Source of the DNA: Clostridium scatologenes | GTDB lineage: Bacteria; Bacillota; Clostridia; Clostridiales; Clostridiaceae | DNA length: 64,000 nucleotides | Direction of reading: 5' to 3' | Assembly: GCF_000968375.1 (NCBI RefSeq) | Contig: NZ_CP009933.1 | Location: 2,232,001 to 2,296,000, forward strand | In this document: in pieces, positions 35,942-45,665 of the stretch | Position numbering within the stretch: the first letter of the stretch is position 1 | Layout of the letters: each line of letters begins with the position of its first letter | Program-made: the position numbers and the translations under genes | The notes under the pieces: generated by a model | The model's database searches: none | The model's input: the letters and a program-made list of their open reading frames with translations, nothing else | What the model was told of the DNA's origin: nothing

Positions 35942-36718
35942 TTATTTGGTATTTATAACCTGTTGTGCCATTTTAACTAATTCATCTTTTGATACATTAG
36001 AATCAATTCCTAAGAAAGAATAGTAAATTCCATCTTGCATCCAATTTAAAGATTGAACTTGAGAGATTTTTTCCTTATCAGAATCAGATCCAAAGCTAAA
36101 TACATATTTACCAGATAATTTATCCTTTTTATCTTGTTCTGTCATTTTATAATTTTCTGGCTCAGTCTTGTTAGCATATGAACGGTAATATAAATCTATG
36201 CCATTATAACTGGCAATAACAGTCTCCTTCTTTGATCTTTCACCTAACTTTCCATTTTCCATGTAAAGACTTAATTTATCATTTCCTTTTGTATAATCAA
36301 AATCAAGTGATTTTGTTTTTCCTGCAAAATTACCTTTATCATCGGTCCCTTTATTGTTTACAATATATCCATTTACAAAAGTATATCCATTGTCAAATTT
36401 ATTAACTAATTTAGGATTAGCTTTAAAATCCTTCTTCACTTGTTCTACTGTAGGTATAGTAGTATATGTTGGTTTACCACTTGAACTTGAAGTTATAGAA
36501 GTTACTTTTCCTGCAGCAAATACAGTTGTTCCTATTACCATAGTAGCTACTAATGCACCTATAATTTTTTTCCTAATTGATCCTTTTTTCAACATTTTAA
36601 CATTTTCCATTTTATCAATCTCCTTTTTATCTGGTAAACTATTTAACGTTCCACTTACCTTATTTTTAAAACTTTCAGGTGTATCTGAAAAAACACTATT
36701 CCAATCATAATTACTCAT
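35942..36718 (-). CDS. Membrane-anchored partner of the ECF sigma factor (probable anti-sigma factor)
   Basis: 258 residues: a cytoplasmic N-terminus of about 48 residues (MSNYDWNSVFSDTPESFKNKV), one membrane segment (about 50-70), then a large extracytoplasmic domain rich in K, D, N and Y. Such single-span proteins are encoded directly after ECF sigma factors and hold them inactive until an envelope signal arrives. The start overlaps the sigma-factor stop by 8 bases. The C-terminal domain resembles the DUF4367/DUF4179 type seen in such partners, but I cannot confirm the family. Confidence 0.75.
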   Translation of the reverse strand: MSNYDWNSVFSDTPESFKNKVSGTLNSLPDKKEIDKMENVKMLKKGSIRKKIIGALVATMVIGTTVFAAGKVTSITSSSSGKPTYTTIPTVEQVKKDFKANPKLVNKFDNGYTFVNGYIVNNKGTDDKGNFAGKTKSLDFDYTKGNDKLSLYMENGKLGERSKKETVIASYNGIDLYYRSYANKTEPENYKMTEQDKKDKLSGKYVFSFGSDSDKEKISQVQSLNWMQDGIYYSFLGIDSNVSKDELVKMAQQVINTK

Positions 36719-37193
36719 AAATTACCTCCATATTCTCCAACTTTATTTTTAATAATTTTCGTCCTTTTGCCAATCTACTTTTTACAGTTCCTACGGGTAT
36801 TTCTAAAATCTGTTTAATTTCCTCTACTGAATATCCTTCTACATAATAAAGAACAATTGTAATACGAATACGTTCTGGTAAATTGTGAATGGCCAAATAT
36901 AATTCACTATAATCCTTTGTATCCTCAGCCTTTGTAGATTCAAAGTATTCTTCATAAGGTACCTCTGGATACTCTTTGCGTCTTAAATCATAACATTCAT
37001 TTATTAGTATCCTAATCAACCATGTTTTAAAATATTGTTCTTTTTTAAGTGTATCTATTTTATCATAAGCTTTTAAAATTGCCCCTTGAACTGCATCCTC
37101 ACAATCTTGATCATGAGTCAAAATTGATTTAGATATGTGATATAAAGTAGATTCAGCTTCAAGGACATTAGCTATAAATGTTTCTTTATTCAA
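36711..37193 (-). CDS. RNA polymerase sigma factor, ECF subfamily (SigV-like)
   Basis: About 160 residues. Region 2 is DQDCEDAVQGAILKAYDKIDTLKKEQYFKTWLIRI and region 4 is YSVEEIKQILEIPVGTVKSRLAKGRKLL. I take TTG 37193 (MNKETFIANVLEAES), with a TAGGAAG site upstream; the frame extends to another TTG at 37217 without a site. It probably directs its own operon. The palindrome GTAGCGCTAC lies at 37221-37230 just upstream. Confidence 0.88.
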   Translation of the reverse strand: MNKETFIANVLEAESTLYHISKSILTHDQDCEDAVQGAILKAYDKIDTLKKEQYFKTWLIRILINECYDLRRKEYPEVPYEEYFESTKAEDTKDYSELYLAIHNLPERIRITIVLYYVEGYSVEEIKQILEIPVGTVKSRLAKGRKLLKIKLENMEVIYE

Positions 37194-37498
37194 TTGACTT
37201 CCTACCTTTCTTTGCAAACTGTAGCGCTACTTTTTTTGCTTTACACTAATTAGATGGATATATATACTAAATGGTTCATTTTATTTTCACTTAAATTTAA
37301 ACTTTTTTATAATATCTAAAACTAACTTTATTTTCACTATAATTTAACACAATGCTATAAGTCAGATGTTGTAAACTAATTACAAAATAAAGATACCATA
37401 AAATCCATTTCTGAATAATATGATATCTTAAGAAATTTATTAAAGACAATAAGCAGTTAAGAATAACTTCTTTTAAATCTTTACTATATAAATACATG

Positions 37499-37849
37499 TT
37501 AAAGAAAATAATTTTTTAAATTAATTACAAATTTATTTTTAAGTTTAATTTCTATCTCCTTCACATAATGCATATCAATATTTTCATCAATTATTATATG
37601 ACAAATATCATCTATATTTATACAAATTGTAGGAGTAGTATCATTATCTTCATCTTGAAAATCTAACAAAGCCTCTTCTTCACAATTTTTAAAGAAATTA
37701 TAATCAAATTTTTCATATAGCTGATTTGTCATTATGTCCTCATCAGTATCTATTGTAATTTGTTTTCCTTTAAATAATTGTAATGCTTTGTCCAACCTTA
37801 ACATCATTTCATTCTGTTCTTTTGATAATATCTTACCTATTTCTTTCAT
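37499..37849 (-). CDS. Hypothetical acidic protein (116 aa)
   Basis: Starts behind a perfect GGAGGAAATAGCT site. The protein is soluble, with an acidic centre (NCEEEALLDFQDEDNDT) and a hydrophobic/charged alternating C-terminal half. I do not recognise a family. It stands alone between the ECF sigma gene and a chemotaxis remnant. Confidence 0.65.
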   Translation of the reverse strand: MKEIGKILSKEQNEMMLRLDKALQLFKGKQITIDTDEDIMTNQLYEKFDYNFFKNCEEEALLDFQDEDNDTTPTICINIDDICHIIIDENIDMHYVKEIEIKLKNKFVINLKNYFL

Positions 37850-38093
37850 AGCTATTTCCTCCCATATATTGTAGCCATCGAATAAATCTCTTTTAATTAT
37901 AGCAAGTTTTTCTTAACTATAATAGCACAATATAACTTTTAAATTCTTGTTAAATATTTGTTCTTATAATTTTATACCAAACTTTGCTTACTAGAATCAA
38001 ACCTAATTTATTCCAAATTCAGAGTTAATTATTTTTAAAAGTATTATAATTTTTTTAGAAATTTTAAGTTATTTTGTAATATATTATCATAAT

Positions 38094-38384
38094 AACACTG
38101 GTGAAACTTTTAATGAAATTTCCTTAAAAATTCAAGACGTAGTAAATAAAATTATTACTACGGCATCCAGCCTTGATAATGTACTTATTAGTAGGGATCA
38201 ACTACTTATACTTATGGAGGATGCAGCACAAGTGTCCGAAACTCTCTCAGCATCTTCTGAGCATGTTTCAGCTATAACAGAAGAATAAAATGCAGCTATG
38301 GAAGAAGTAACAGCACTAGTAGAAAAGTTAAATAAAATATCCTCCACCTTCAATGAATCAATAAAAATCTTCAAATTAAGCTAA
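38094..38384 (+). pseudogene. Remnant of a methyl-accepting chemotaxis protein C-terminus
   Basis: The frame reads NTGETFNEISLKIQDVVNKI, later AAQVSETLSASSEHVSAITEE, then a TAA stop at 38286-38288, and continues in the same frame NAAMEEVTALVEKLNKISSTF to FKLS and a final stop. This is the last part of an MCP signalling domain (compare [18 protein letters not shown] in the intact receptor at 40422). No start codon, sensor or HAMP region precedes it. It is a decayed tail with an in-frame stop. Confidence 0.8.
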
Positions 38385-38418
38385 TAATAAGTTTCTTAAA
38401 AAATTGTTTAAAAATTTT

Positions 38419-38449
38419 AAGCCAATGTCCACTTGTTAGGCATTGGCTT
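38419..38449 (+). terminator. Terminator after the chemotaxis remnant
   Basis: AAGCCAATG / CATTGGCTT stem with a 13-base loop, 35 bases after the remnant stop. A closely similar hairpin follows the RNase H gene at 46909-46939. Confidence 0.65.
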
Positions 38450-38558
38450 TACATATATTGGATAGTTTAATAATATAAAATATAAAATTCATAAATGTAA
38501 ATTTAAGAATTACATAAATGCAAAAATAATACAAATGAAATAAAGTATGCAAAAACTA

Positions 38559-38587
38559 TTGCATTTGACTTTTTAGAGTAATATAAT
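38559..38587 (+). promoter_or_regulatory. Promoter of the aminotransferase gene
   Basis: TTGCAT (38559-38564) and TATAAT (38582-38587) are separated by 17 bases. The gene starts 138 bases downstream. Near its ribosome binding site an inverted repeat TATAACACT / AGTGTTATA (38671-38679 with 38692-38700) could form a leader hairpin. Confidence 0.6.
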
Positions 38588-38725
38588 AAGACAGTGAAAA
38601 GGTTAACAAATACGTTTAAATTTTAACATAGTCTTATCAATGACTATGCAAAAAACAATAGACAAAAGCATATAACACTTAATAAAAATTGAGTGTTATA
38701 TATCTAAAGAGGAGGAAGACTATAA

Positions 38726-39925
38726 ATGAAATTTTCTGACAGAATAACTGCAATGGAGTGCTCTCCAATAAGAAAACTAATACCATATGCTAATAAGGCT
38801 AAAGAAAGAGGTAAAAAGGTTTACCATTTAAATATTGGACAACCTGATATAGCTACACCAAGACAATTTTTTGATGCTGTAAAAAACTTCAATTGTGAAA
38901 TTTTAACTTACTCACCATCTAATGGAATACCTGAATTAATTGATGCTGTAATTCCATATTACAAAAATTATGATATGGAATTTTCAAAGGATGACATATT
39001 AGTAACTAATGGTGGAAGTGAAGCTTTACTATTCACACTTATGTCATTATTTGATAAAGGTGATGATATAGTTATTCCTGAACCATTTTATGCAAATTAT
39101 AAGAGCATGTTTCAAGTACTAGAAATAAATGTAGTTCCTATTAGCACTAAAGTTGAAGAAGGTTTCCACCTTCCTTCAAAAGCTGAAATTGAAAAAGTTA
39201 TTACTCCTAAAACAAAAGCTATACTAATCTCAAATCCTGGAAATCCAACAGGAACAGCTTACACAAGAGAAGAGATCAATACACTAGCTTCTGTTGCAAA
39301 GGAAAAAAGTATATTTATAATATCTGACGAAGTTTACAGAGAGTTTGTATATGATAATTTGGACTATGCAAGCTTTGGAACTATAAAGGATATAGAAGAT
39401 AAAGTTATAATAATAGACAGTATATCTAAAAGATATAGTGCTTGCGGAGCTAGAGTAGGTTTGATCGTAAGCAGAAACAAAGAGTTTATGAAAAATGCCT
39501 TTAAACTTTGTGAAGTAAGATTATCTGTTGCTGAATTAGAACAGATAGGAGCAGCAGCTTTATACAAAACTCCACAAAATTATCTAAAAGAAGTCAATGA
39601 GGAATATAAAAATAGAAGAGACATAGTCTTTGAAGCTCTTAGCAATATGAAAGGTGTAGTATGCAGAAAACCTGAAGGAGCTTTCTACTACATGGTAAAA
39701 CTTCCAGTAGATAATGCAGAAAAATTTGTAATTTGGCTTTTAGAGGAATTTGACATAGATGGAGAAACACTAATGATGGCACCAGCAGATGGCTTCTATG
39801 AAACAGAAGGACGTGGAATAGATGAAGTTAGAATAGCCTATATTCTTAATGAATCTGATTTGTTAAAATCCATGAATATTTTAAAAGAAGGATTAAAAAA
39901 ATATCCAGGAAGAACTACAAAATAA
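38726..39925 (+). CDS. Pyridoxal-phosphate aminotransferase, class I/II (aspartate aminotransferase-like)
   Basis: 399 residues. Typical features: HLNIGQPDIATP near the N-terminus, NGGSEALLFTL, the cofactor-binding SNPGNPTGTAYTREE, ISDEVYREFVY and the Schiff-base lysine in IDSISKRYSACGARVG, with a late EVRIAYI. The fold-type I group includes aspartate and broad-specificity aminotransferases; the substrate cannot be fixed. The gene stands alone behind GAGGAGG and ends at a strong terminator. Confidence 0.9.
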   Translation: MKFSDRITAMECSPIRKLIPYANKAKERGKKVYHLNIGQPDIATPRQFFDAVKNFNCEILTYSPSNGIPELIDAVIPYYKNYDMEFSKDDILVTNGGSEALLFTLMSLFDKGDDIVIPEPFYANYKSMFQVLEINVVPISTKVEEGFHLPSKAEIEKVITPKTKAILISNPGNPTGTAYTREEINTLASVAKEKSIFIISDEVYREFVYDNLDYASFGTIKDIEDKVIIIDSISKRYSACGARVGLIVSRNKEFMKNAFKLCEVRLSVAELEQIGAAALYKTPQNYLKEVNEEYKNRRDIVFEALSNMKGVVCRKPEGAFYYMVKLPVDNAEKFVIWLLEEFDIDGETLMMAPADGFYETEGRGIDEVRIAYILNESDLLKSMNILKEGLKKYPGRTTK

Positions 39926-40374
39926 TAATCTTAGATTTTTTAAATATAAATATTAATTATATAAAGAGGAATTGAATTGTTTTATTCAATTCCTCTTTAT
40001 TTTATATTAAATCACATAAAAATAAGAATTATTAGTACAAATTCAATACACATATTAGATAATTGGACAAAATAAATATTTTGTCTAATTATATTATAAC
40101 CGATATTACAATTTATGCAAATAATGTATAAAAAAATTAAATTTATTGCTAAATTTTACAAAACATATTGTACTTTTTATTAAATTAATATATTTAAATT
40201 CCATTTCTGGAATAAAACAATTAATTTATAACCACTATAACTGTACAGAATATTTATTTTGTTTAGTAATCCATATGAAAACAATATAAAAATTTAAATG
40301 TGTATAAAAATCTTTAAATATTATACATTCCCTGTGATATATTCTCAAATAGAAAGGAAGGAGGCTGAAAAACG
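39926..40374. other. Intergenic region with terminator and a second palindrome
   Basis: Besides the aminotransferase terminator (39961-40000), the region holds a near-perfect inverted repeat of 14-base arms (40061-40074 with 40077-40090, one mismatch, AATTGGACAAAATA type) not followed by T. It may be an operator for the chemotaxis receptor. The rest is AT-rich sequence without recognisable signals. Confidence 0.4.
39961..40000 (+). terminator. Terminator of the aminotransferase gene
   Basis: A perfect 17-bp stem (39961-39977 with 39984-40000; core AAAGAGGAATTG) with a six-base loop, followed by TTTAT, 36 bases after the stop codon. Confidence 0.88.
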
Positions 40375-40419
40375 ATGAGAAATATTGCAAATAATAAATC
40401 GTTAAAGAAAGAAGGTTAA
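40375..40419 (+). CDS. Leader peptide ORF (14 codons) before the chemotaxis receptor
   Basis: ATG 40375 follows a very strong AAGGAAGGAGG site and encodes [14 protein letters not shown] before TAA. The receptor ATG lies two bases after this stop, and its own ribosome site is weak, so receptor translation may depend on reading the leader. The peptide has no recognisable function and may only serve coupling. Confidence 0.5.
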   Translation: MRNIANNKSLKKEG

Positions 40420-40421
40420 AA

Positions 40422-42134
40422 ATGAGTTTATTAAAAAATATAAAAGTAAAAATGAAGCTAATTGTGTCATTTTTAATTGTTGCATGCTTAATTGGGATTG
40501 TGGGAACTGTTGGAAGCAGATCATTGAAAAAAGTAGGAGAAAATGCAGAAAAGATCTATAATCAAAATCTTAGAGTTGTCTATATATTAACAGATATGAA
40601 AGAAAATTTAGCTGAAATAAAAGGTGATATGCTTCAACTTGTGTATGTAAGGGACTCTTCTAAAATAGCTGAACTAGAGAAGGATATTCAAAATCAAAAA
40701 AAAGAAAATACTGATTACATAAGTGAATTTGAAAAAATGACTATAGATGATAATGAAAAGAAAGTATATGCTGAATTTAATAGTAATGTAAATCAATATA
40801 CAACTTCAAGAGAAAATATTATAAATCTTGTAGATAAGGGAAATTTTGATGAAGCCGAAAAACAATATCAGCAAGCATCAAAAATTGGAAATGCAATGTT
40901 TCAAAGTCTGGATAAATTAATAGAAATAAATTTAAATGACGCTAAAGCAGCAAATAATAATATTAATTTAATATATACAGCATCAAAAACAGCTATGATA
41001 CTAATAAGTATTATTGGATTTATATTGGCAGCTTTAATAGGTTTATTTATAGCAAAAGATATAAATAAACAACTTCAATTGATAAAGTTAATTGGTGAAA
41101 AGCTTGCAAACTATGATCTATCCTATGAATTTAATAGTTCAAGAAAAGATGAATTTGGACAAACAGCATCAGCCTTAATTAAATCACAAGATAATATTAA
41201 AAATCTTGTTAAAACAATTATTGAAAACTCTCAAAATATGAGTGCATCTTCAGAGGAACTATCAGCAACTGCAGAAGAATTATCATCAAAAGTTGTCAGT
41301 ATAAATGAAGCTGTAAATAATATTACTGGCAATATGGAAGATTCAAGTTCTGGAACAGAGGAAATAAGTGCATCAATTCAAGAAGTAAATTCAAGTATAA
41401 ATGAACTTTCACAAAAAGCTATGGATGGAAGCAATAGTTCAAGTTCATCTAAAGAAAGAGCTACTGAAGTCAAGAACAGTAGTCAGAAAGCTATCGAAGT
41501 AACTCATTCAGTATTTACAGAAAAACAAGAAAAAATGGTAAAGGTCATTGAAAATGGCAAAGTGGTAGATAATATCAAATTAATGGCAGATACAATAGCA
41601 GATATAGCAGAACAAACTAATTTACTTGCACTTAATGCAGCAATAGAAGCAGCAAGAGCAGGAGAACACGGGAAAGGTTTTGCAGTTGTATCTGAAGAAG
41701 TTAGAAAACTTGCAGAACAGTCAGCAGATGCAGTGCAAAATATTAAGGAAACTATAGTAGATGTGCAGTCAGCATTTAAAAACAGTATTGATACAGGAAA
41801 TGATATATTAGAGTTCATTAACAAAGATGTACATACTCAATTTGTTAAATATGAACAAACAGGAAATCAATATTATGATGACGCTGATTTTGTAAGTAAA
41901 ATATCAGAAGAAATTGCAGCTATGTCAGAGGAAGTTACAGCCACAGTAGGTCAGGTAAGTGAGGCAGTACAAAACTTAGCAGTAACATCACAAAAATCCA
42001 GTGAACATGCAGAAGTGATAAAAGGAAGTATAAATGAAACTACCCAAGCCGTAGAACAAGTAGCAGTAACAGCCCAAAGTCAAGCAGAACTTGCCCAAAA
42101 ATTAAATGAAATAATTCAAAGATTTAAAATTTAA
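40422..42134 (+). CDS. Methyl-accepting chemotaxis protein
   Basis: 570 residues. N-terminal membrane segment (about 12-30), an extracytoplasmic four-helix-bundle sensor (to about 188), second membrane segment (about 190-210), HAMP region, then the cytoplasmic signalling domain. The hairpin tip reads [44 protein letters not shown], which contacts CheA/CheW. The 4HB sensor usually detects small molecules; the ligand is unknown. No other chemotaxis gene is near. An isolated remnant of a second receptor lies 2 kb upstream. Confidence 0.95.
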   Translation: MSLLKNIKVKMKLIVSFLIVACLIGIVGTVGSRSLKKVGENAEKIYNQNLRVVYILTDMKENLAEIKGDMLQLVYVRDSSKIAELEKDIQNQKKENTDYISEFEKMTIDDNEKKVYAEFNSNVNQYTTSRENIINLVDKGNFDEAEKQYQQASKIGNAMFQSLDKLIEINLNDAKAANNNINLIYTASKTAMILISIIGFILAALIGLFIAKDINKQLQLIKLIGEKLANYDLSYEFNSSRKDEFGQTASALIKSQDNIKNLVKTIIENSQNMSASSEELSATAEELSSKVVSINEAVNNITGNMEDSSSGTEEISASIQEVNSSINELSQKAMDGSNSSSSSKERATEVKNSSQKAIEVTHSVFTEKQEKMVKVIENGKVVDNIKLMADTIADIAEQTNLLALNAAIEAARAGEHGKGFAVVSEEVRKLAEQSADAVQNIKETIVDVQSAFKNSIDTGNDILEFINKDVHTQFVKYEQTGNQYYDDADFVSKISEEIAAMSEEVTATVGQVSEAVQNLAVTSQKSSEHAEVIKGSINETTQAVEQVAVTAQSQAELAQKLNEIIQRFKI

Positions 42135-42177
42135 AGATACTTTCCATAATAGTTTTAATAAAAAGTAGAAAATTTCA

Positions 42178-42245
42178 AGGGTCTGTTACATTAAGAAATT
42201 TACATACAATATATTGTAGTATTTATCCTTAATATAACAGACCCT
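42178..42245 (+). terminator. Terminator of the chemotaxis receptor
   Basis: Arms 42178-42195 and 42228-42245 (AGGGTCTGTTA type) pair over 18 bases with one mismatch. The loop contains a second palindrome TACAATATATTGTA, giving a branched hairpin, followed by CTTTTT. Confidence 0.8.
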
Positions 42246-42270
42246 CTTTTTATTTACTAAAAATTTTATT

Positions 42271-42603
42271 TTATACACCGCGGCCTTTTTCATTCTTTAT
42301 AACACTAATATTTATTATTTCTGATTGAAATGCCTTTAGCAAAGCTTTTTCCAAAACTTTTTGTTGATCAAAATTCTCTATATCATTGCAAACTGCAAAA
42401 ACTTTATTAGTGATTCCATTTGGATTTTTATAAGTTAAAGTAACATTTGGCTTATCATACTGTACATCAAGTATTTTTAATCCCCAAGAAATTTGTGCAA
42501 AATCTTCTTTAACATTCAAGCTCGTTAGCTGCCTTAAATTTTTTTCATCTTCTAATTGATTTTGTATTATTATTAATTCATCCCCAACTTTGTATTTACT
42601 CAT
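42271..42603 (-). CDS. Hypothetical protein (110 aa)
   Basis: Starts behind AAAGGAGAGGG. The N-terminus MSKYKVGDELIIIQNQL looks like a small beta-barrel segment, and the centre KILDVQYDKPNVTLTYKNPNG is strand-rich. No signal peptide. I recognise no family. It stands alone, convergent with the chemotaxis receptor. Confidence 0.65.
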   Translation of the reverse strand: MSKYKVGDELIIIQNQLEDEKNLRQLTSLNVKEDFAQISWGLKILDVQYDKPNVTLTYKNPNGITNKVFAVCNDIENFDQQKVLEKALLKAFQSEIINISVIKNEKGRGV

Positions 42604-42895
42604 TGTTACCCTCTCCTTTGTGTCTTGTTAATTTTTTATCAATCTTATTTATGAGTTAATTATATACCTCTGAATTTCTCCAATCAAATATCATTTATGG
42701 TGTTTTCAATAGATTAGCCCATTAGTATGCTTAATATCTCTTATTTGTTATTTTTTTCACATTTTTCCTTATTATATTTAAATTATTTATATTAGTTTTT
42801 ATATGTAATATTTTCACAATTTATCATCTGAATTATATATTGTTTGACATCAATCATTGTTTTTAAATGGTTCTCAAAGTTTCATAGTAAAATAA
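42604..42895. other. Intergenic region
   Basis: AT-rich sequence carrying the upstream region of the small gene ending at 42271. No hairpin, riboswitch or convincing promoter could be picked out by eye. Confidence 0.3.
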
Positions 42896-42931
42896 TCAAA
42901 AACGTATTGGAAAAATCCAATACGTTTTTGA
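42896..42931 (-). terminator. Terminator of the AraC/serine hydrolase operon
   Basis: A perfect 16-bp stem TCAAAAACGTATTGGA / TCCAATACGTTTTTGA with a four-base loop and T-run, 12 bases after the serine hydrolase stop. Confidence 0.9.
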
Positions 42932-42943
42932 TGTTTAAACACA

Positions 42944-43933
42944 CTATTCTAATGTTACACAATTATCAAATATTGGTTCAATATACTCTTTAATAAATTT
43001 TATCCTGTCCTTAGCACCTGGCATAAAAGTAGCAGCAATAGAAACTACTATTTTTTCCTTTGTATTGACATATATCACATTTCCTCCATCTCCTAAAGCA
43101 GCATAGATATGTTCTTTATCATCAATAACCCACCATAGATAGCCATAGGACAGCTTATCCCATCTACTATGTTCCTTTGTACTTTCATCTATCCACCATG
43201 TTGGTATAATTTGTTTATTATTCCACATTCCTTTATTTAAACACAGCTGACCTATTTTTGCCATATCCATAGTGTTCAAAGTAAGCCCCCACCCTGCTGT
43301 ATTTATTCCCTGTGGATCAGCAACCCAGCCACTAACATTTTTATCATTATACCATGCAAGTTGTTCCTCTTTATCATGAAAAACCACATTATGTTTAGAT
43401 TTAATACCAAGTGGTGAGAATAAGTATTTTGTTGCAAAATCAAGCACGGATTGTCCAGTTGTTTTTACAAGAATACCAGAGAAAATATCTGGTCCTATAA
43501 CAGGAGTATATCTAAATTCTCCTATCTTTCCCTTTCCTCCTAATAAATCAAGTGCACTATTTACCCAGTTATTGCTTGTAAAATATTCTGTGTAGGGTTC
43601 TGACTTATATTTATATGGAGCTGTCATAGTCAACATATCCTTAAGTGTAACATTCTGTATCGTTTTTTCTCCTCTTTTAACTTCATAATCAGGAAAAAAA
43701 TCCAATACTTTCTGATCTATACTTCTAATATAGCCCTTCTCTATGGCAACACCAAGCAATATAGAAATAATACTTTTTGTTACTGAAAAAACATGAAGGG
43801 TGCTATCAGCTGTATATCCATTAAAATAGTTTTCATATAGTGTTTCACCATTTTTGAGTACAACTATGCCTGCAGTATTGCTATAGCTGCTGTTTATTAT
43901 TTTTTCTAAGCACATATCTTTTCTTTGATTCAT
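42944..43933 (-). CDS. Serine hydrolase, class C beta-lactamase-like family
   Basis: 329 residues without a signal peptide. The catalytic S-x-x-K is Ser50-Val-Thr-Lys53 (HVFSVTKSIIS). Family-like stretches follow: GWGLTLNTMDMAKIGQLCL and YGYLWWVIDDKEH, and the C-terminal ALGDGGNVIYV. Members act as esterases, D-aminopeptidases or penicillin-binding relatives. It follows an AraC-type regulator by 30 bases and starts behind AGAGGTGATC; the two are probably co-transcribed. Confidence 0.88.
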   Translation of the reverse strand: MNQRKDMCLEKIINSSYSNTAGIVVLKNGETLYENYFNGYTADSTLHVFSVTKSIISILLGVAIEKGYIRSIDQKVLDFFPDYEVKRGEKTIQNVTLKDMLTMTAPYKYKSEPYTEYFTSNNWVNSALDLLGGKGKIGEFRYTPVIGPDIFSGILVKTTGQSVLDFATKYLFSPLGIKSKHNVVFHDKEEQLAWYNDKNVSGWVADPQGINTAGWGLTLNTMDMAKIGQLCLNKGMWNNKQIIPTWWIDESTKEHSRWDKLSYGYLWWVIDDKEHIYAALGDGGNVIYVNTKEKIVVSIAATFMPGAKDRIKFIKEYIEPIFDNCVTLE

Positions 43934-43963
43934 ATGATCACCTCTAGATAAATTTGCAGCATT

Positions 43964-44893
43964 TTAGAAAAGAATGGGTTCAATGGGAACATATATATCC
44001 ACCTCATGTATATGACTCCCACTTACATGCGCATCGTTGCGATACACTTCAAATGGATAGGAGTTTCTTGGAACATAACCACTGCCCATGATCCACTCCT
44101 GGTACATGTAATTCCAGGCATCACCATATTGTTCCTGCTGAATTTGGAAATGTCCCACCGCATACAAACCACCTTCTAATTTCATGGTTCCAAGGATTCC
44201 GTCTTCCTGAATCCGAATGCCCTCTGGCACAGTCAGACACAGACTGGTACGAAACTGGCTCTCCTCCCCAAATTCCGGATTGTCATGATACATGGCAATC
44301 ACCCAGTTCTGACCATCCACAAGAAGGTGCTGTTTATTTGCATAATCAAATAACGTCTGCATCAGATTAGCATACTCTTTTGCTAATGTCTCATAGGTGC
44401 CTGTATGTCTCACATAAGCAACCTGTTTTTCCTCCAAATTTACTATAGTAATCTTACCTTTCACAGGAAATAGATCATCTGTCCATTCTTTCTTTGCTGT
44501 GTCCTTATTATACTCAGACAATAAAAAAGATTCTTTGCAATTCTTGCTATATTCCTTTCGATACTCTCTTGGACTTACACCATAATAATTCTTAAATGCT
44601 CGAGAGAATACAGCTGAATCCGTATAACCCAGTTCATAGGCAATATCTGTCATATTTTTATCTGCCCTATGCGCCAGCAAAAAAAGTGCATTCTCCATAC
44701 GAATACGATTTACATAATGAGCTAATGGTTCATGTAACATTCCCTGAAAGATCCGGCTGAAATGATATTTTGAAAAGCCAGCAGTGCTAGCAAGTTCCTC
44801 AATGGACAAGGACTGTCCTAAATGATGCTCAATGTAATCCTGCACTTTATGAATTCTTCGTATGTACTCTTCCTGACACTTCTGTTCTGACAT
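43964..44893 (-). CDS. AraC-family regulator with GyrI-like effector-binding domain
   Basis: 309 residues. The N-terminal double helix-turn-helix (LSIEELASTAGFSKYHFSRIFQGMLHEPLAHYVNRIRMENALFLL, then DIAYELGYTDSAVFSRAFKNYYGVSPREYRKEY) is complete; the C-terminal half (VAYVRHTGTYETLAKEY...VDIYVPIEP) is an effector domain of the GyrI/SOUL-like type, as in Rob and BltR-like proteins. Base composition is markedly richer in G and C than the neighbours (about 45% by eye), and codon choice differs, suggesting recent acquisition. Confidence 0.9.
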   Translation of the reverse strand: MSEQKCQEEYIRRIHKVQDYIEHHLGQSLSIEELASTAGFSKYHFSRIFQGMLHEPLAHYVNRIRMENALFLLAHRADKNMTDIAYELGYTDSAVFSRAFKNYYGVSPREYRKEYSKNCKESFLLSEYNKDTAKKEWTDDLFPVKGKITIVNLEEKQVAYVRHTGTYETLAKEYANLMQTLFDYANKQHLLVDGQNWVIAMYHDNPEFGEESQFRTSLCLTVPEGIRIQEDGILGTMKLEGGLYAVGHFQIQQEQYGDAWNYMYQEWIMGSGYVPRNSYPFEVYRNDAHVSGSHIHEVDIYVPIEPILF

Positions 44894-45111
44894 ATGATTC
44901 CCTCCTGTTCCTATTAATCCCAGTATAGCAGAAATGTTATTTCTTGACGAATCACTCTTAACAGACTAAAGAGAAGAAAACATTACCATTTAATTGAATT
45001 TTTCAATAGCTATTGAAAAATTTTTTTATTTACTATATAATATTTTGTCATGAGTAGTAAAAGCTACACATTAATTTAAATAAAAATATTAAATTCTAAG
45101 GTGGTAATATT

Positions 45112-45579
45112 ATGGGCTATAATGTTATAGATTTAATTGATAAAGCTATAAATATTGCAATTAAAGAAAAGACTCTATACGAAAACATAGGAAAAGAAAA
45201 ATGTAATATTCCATCAATAAAAATAATGTCAAAGATTTTAATGCAAGAAGTTGATAAGAATATTCAATATAATGAATGCCTAAAAAAAGAAGTAGGTGAT
45301 TTAAATCCTGATGAAATTGATTTTGGAATATATGATAAAATGTCTTTTTTAATAAATGAGTTCAATAAAAAGGTATATGTAGCGAAAATTATTAATACTA
45401 GAGAATATCTAAAGTTTTCACTTGGTTTTCAAAAAGATGTGTATTCTTTACTTATTGATTTACAAGGCAGATTTGTTAAAAGTGCCCATGACACAGATAC
45501 AAAAACATATGAAATATTATCTAATATGATTAATAATAAGGCTAATCATATTGCGATACTTGAAAAAATTTCAAAATAA
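45112..45579 (+). CDS. Hypothetical helical protein (ferritin-like?), 155 aa
   Basis: Starts behind AAGGTGG and is followed by a terminator. The sequence is entirely helical in character. Its start (VIDLIDKAINIAIKEKTLYENIG...MSKILMQEVDKNIQYNECLKK) has the spacing of a ferritin-like helix pair, but the E-x-x-H metal motifs are not conserved. It may be a metal-free ferritin-like relative; function unknown. It stands alone. Confidence 0.6.
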   Translation: MGYNVIDLIDKAINIAIKEKTLYENIGKEKCNIPSIKIMSKILMQEVDKNIQYNECLKKEVGDLNPDEIDFGIYDKMSFLINEFNKKVYVAKIINTREYLKFSLGFQKDVYSLLIDLQGRFVKSAHDTDTKTYEILSNMINNKANHIAILEKISK

Positions 45580-45602
45580 GCCTTATATAAACATGAAGCA
45601 AC

Positions 45603-45634
45603 GCCTGCATCTTAAATAAAGATACAGGCTTTTT
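45603..45634 (+). terminator. Terminator of the helical hypothetical gene
   Basis: GCCTGCATCTT / AAGATACAGGC, an 11-bp stem with one mismatch and a five-base loop, followed by TTTTT, 23 bases after the stop. Confidence 0.85.
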
Positions 45635-45665
45635 ACTATTAATATAATTAATATAATTATTACAA

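Noticed and set aside
37297..37497. 66-codon minus-strand frame after the hypothetical acidic protein gene
   Set aside because: It starts without a ribosome site inside a poor AT-rich region and shows no domain.
41500..41640. Frameshift suspected in the chemotaxis receptor signalling domain
   Set aside because: The unusual stretch [27 protein letters not shown] is in frame and leads smoothly to the conserved tip; it looks like a normal clostridial variant.
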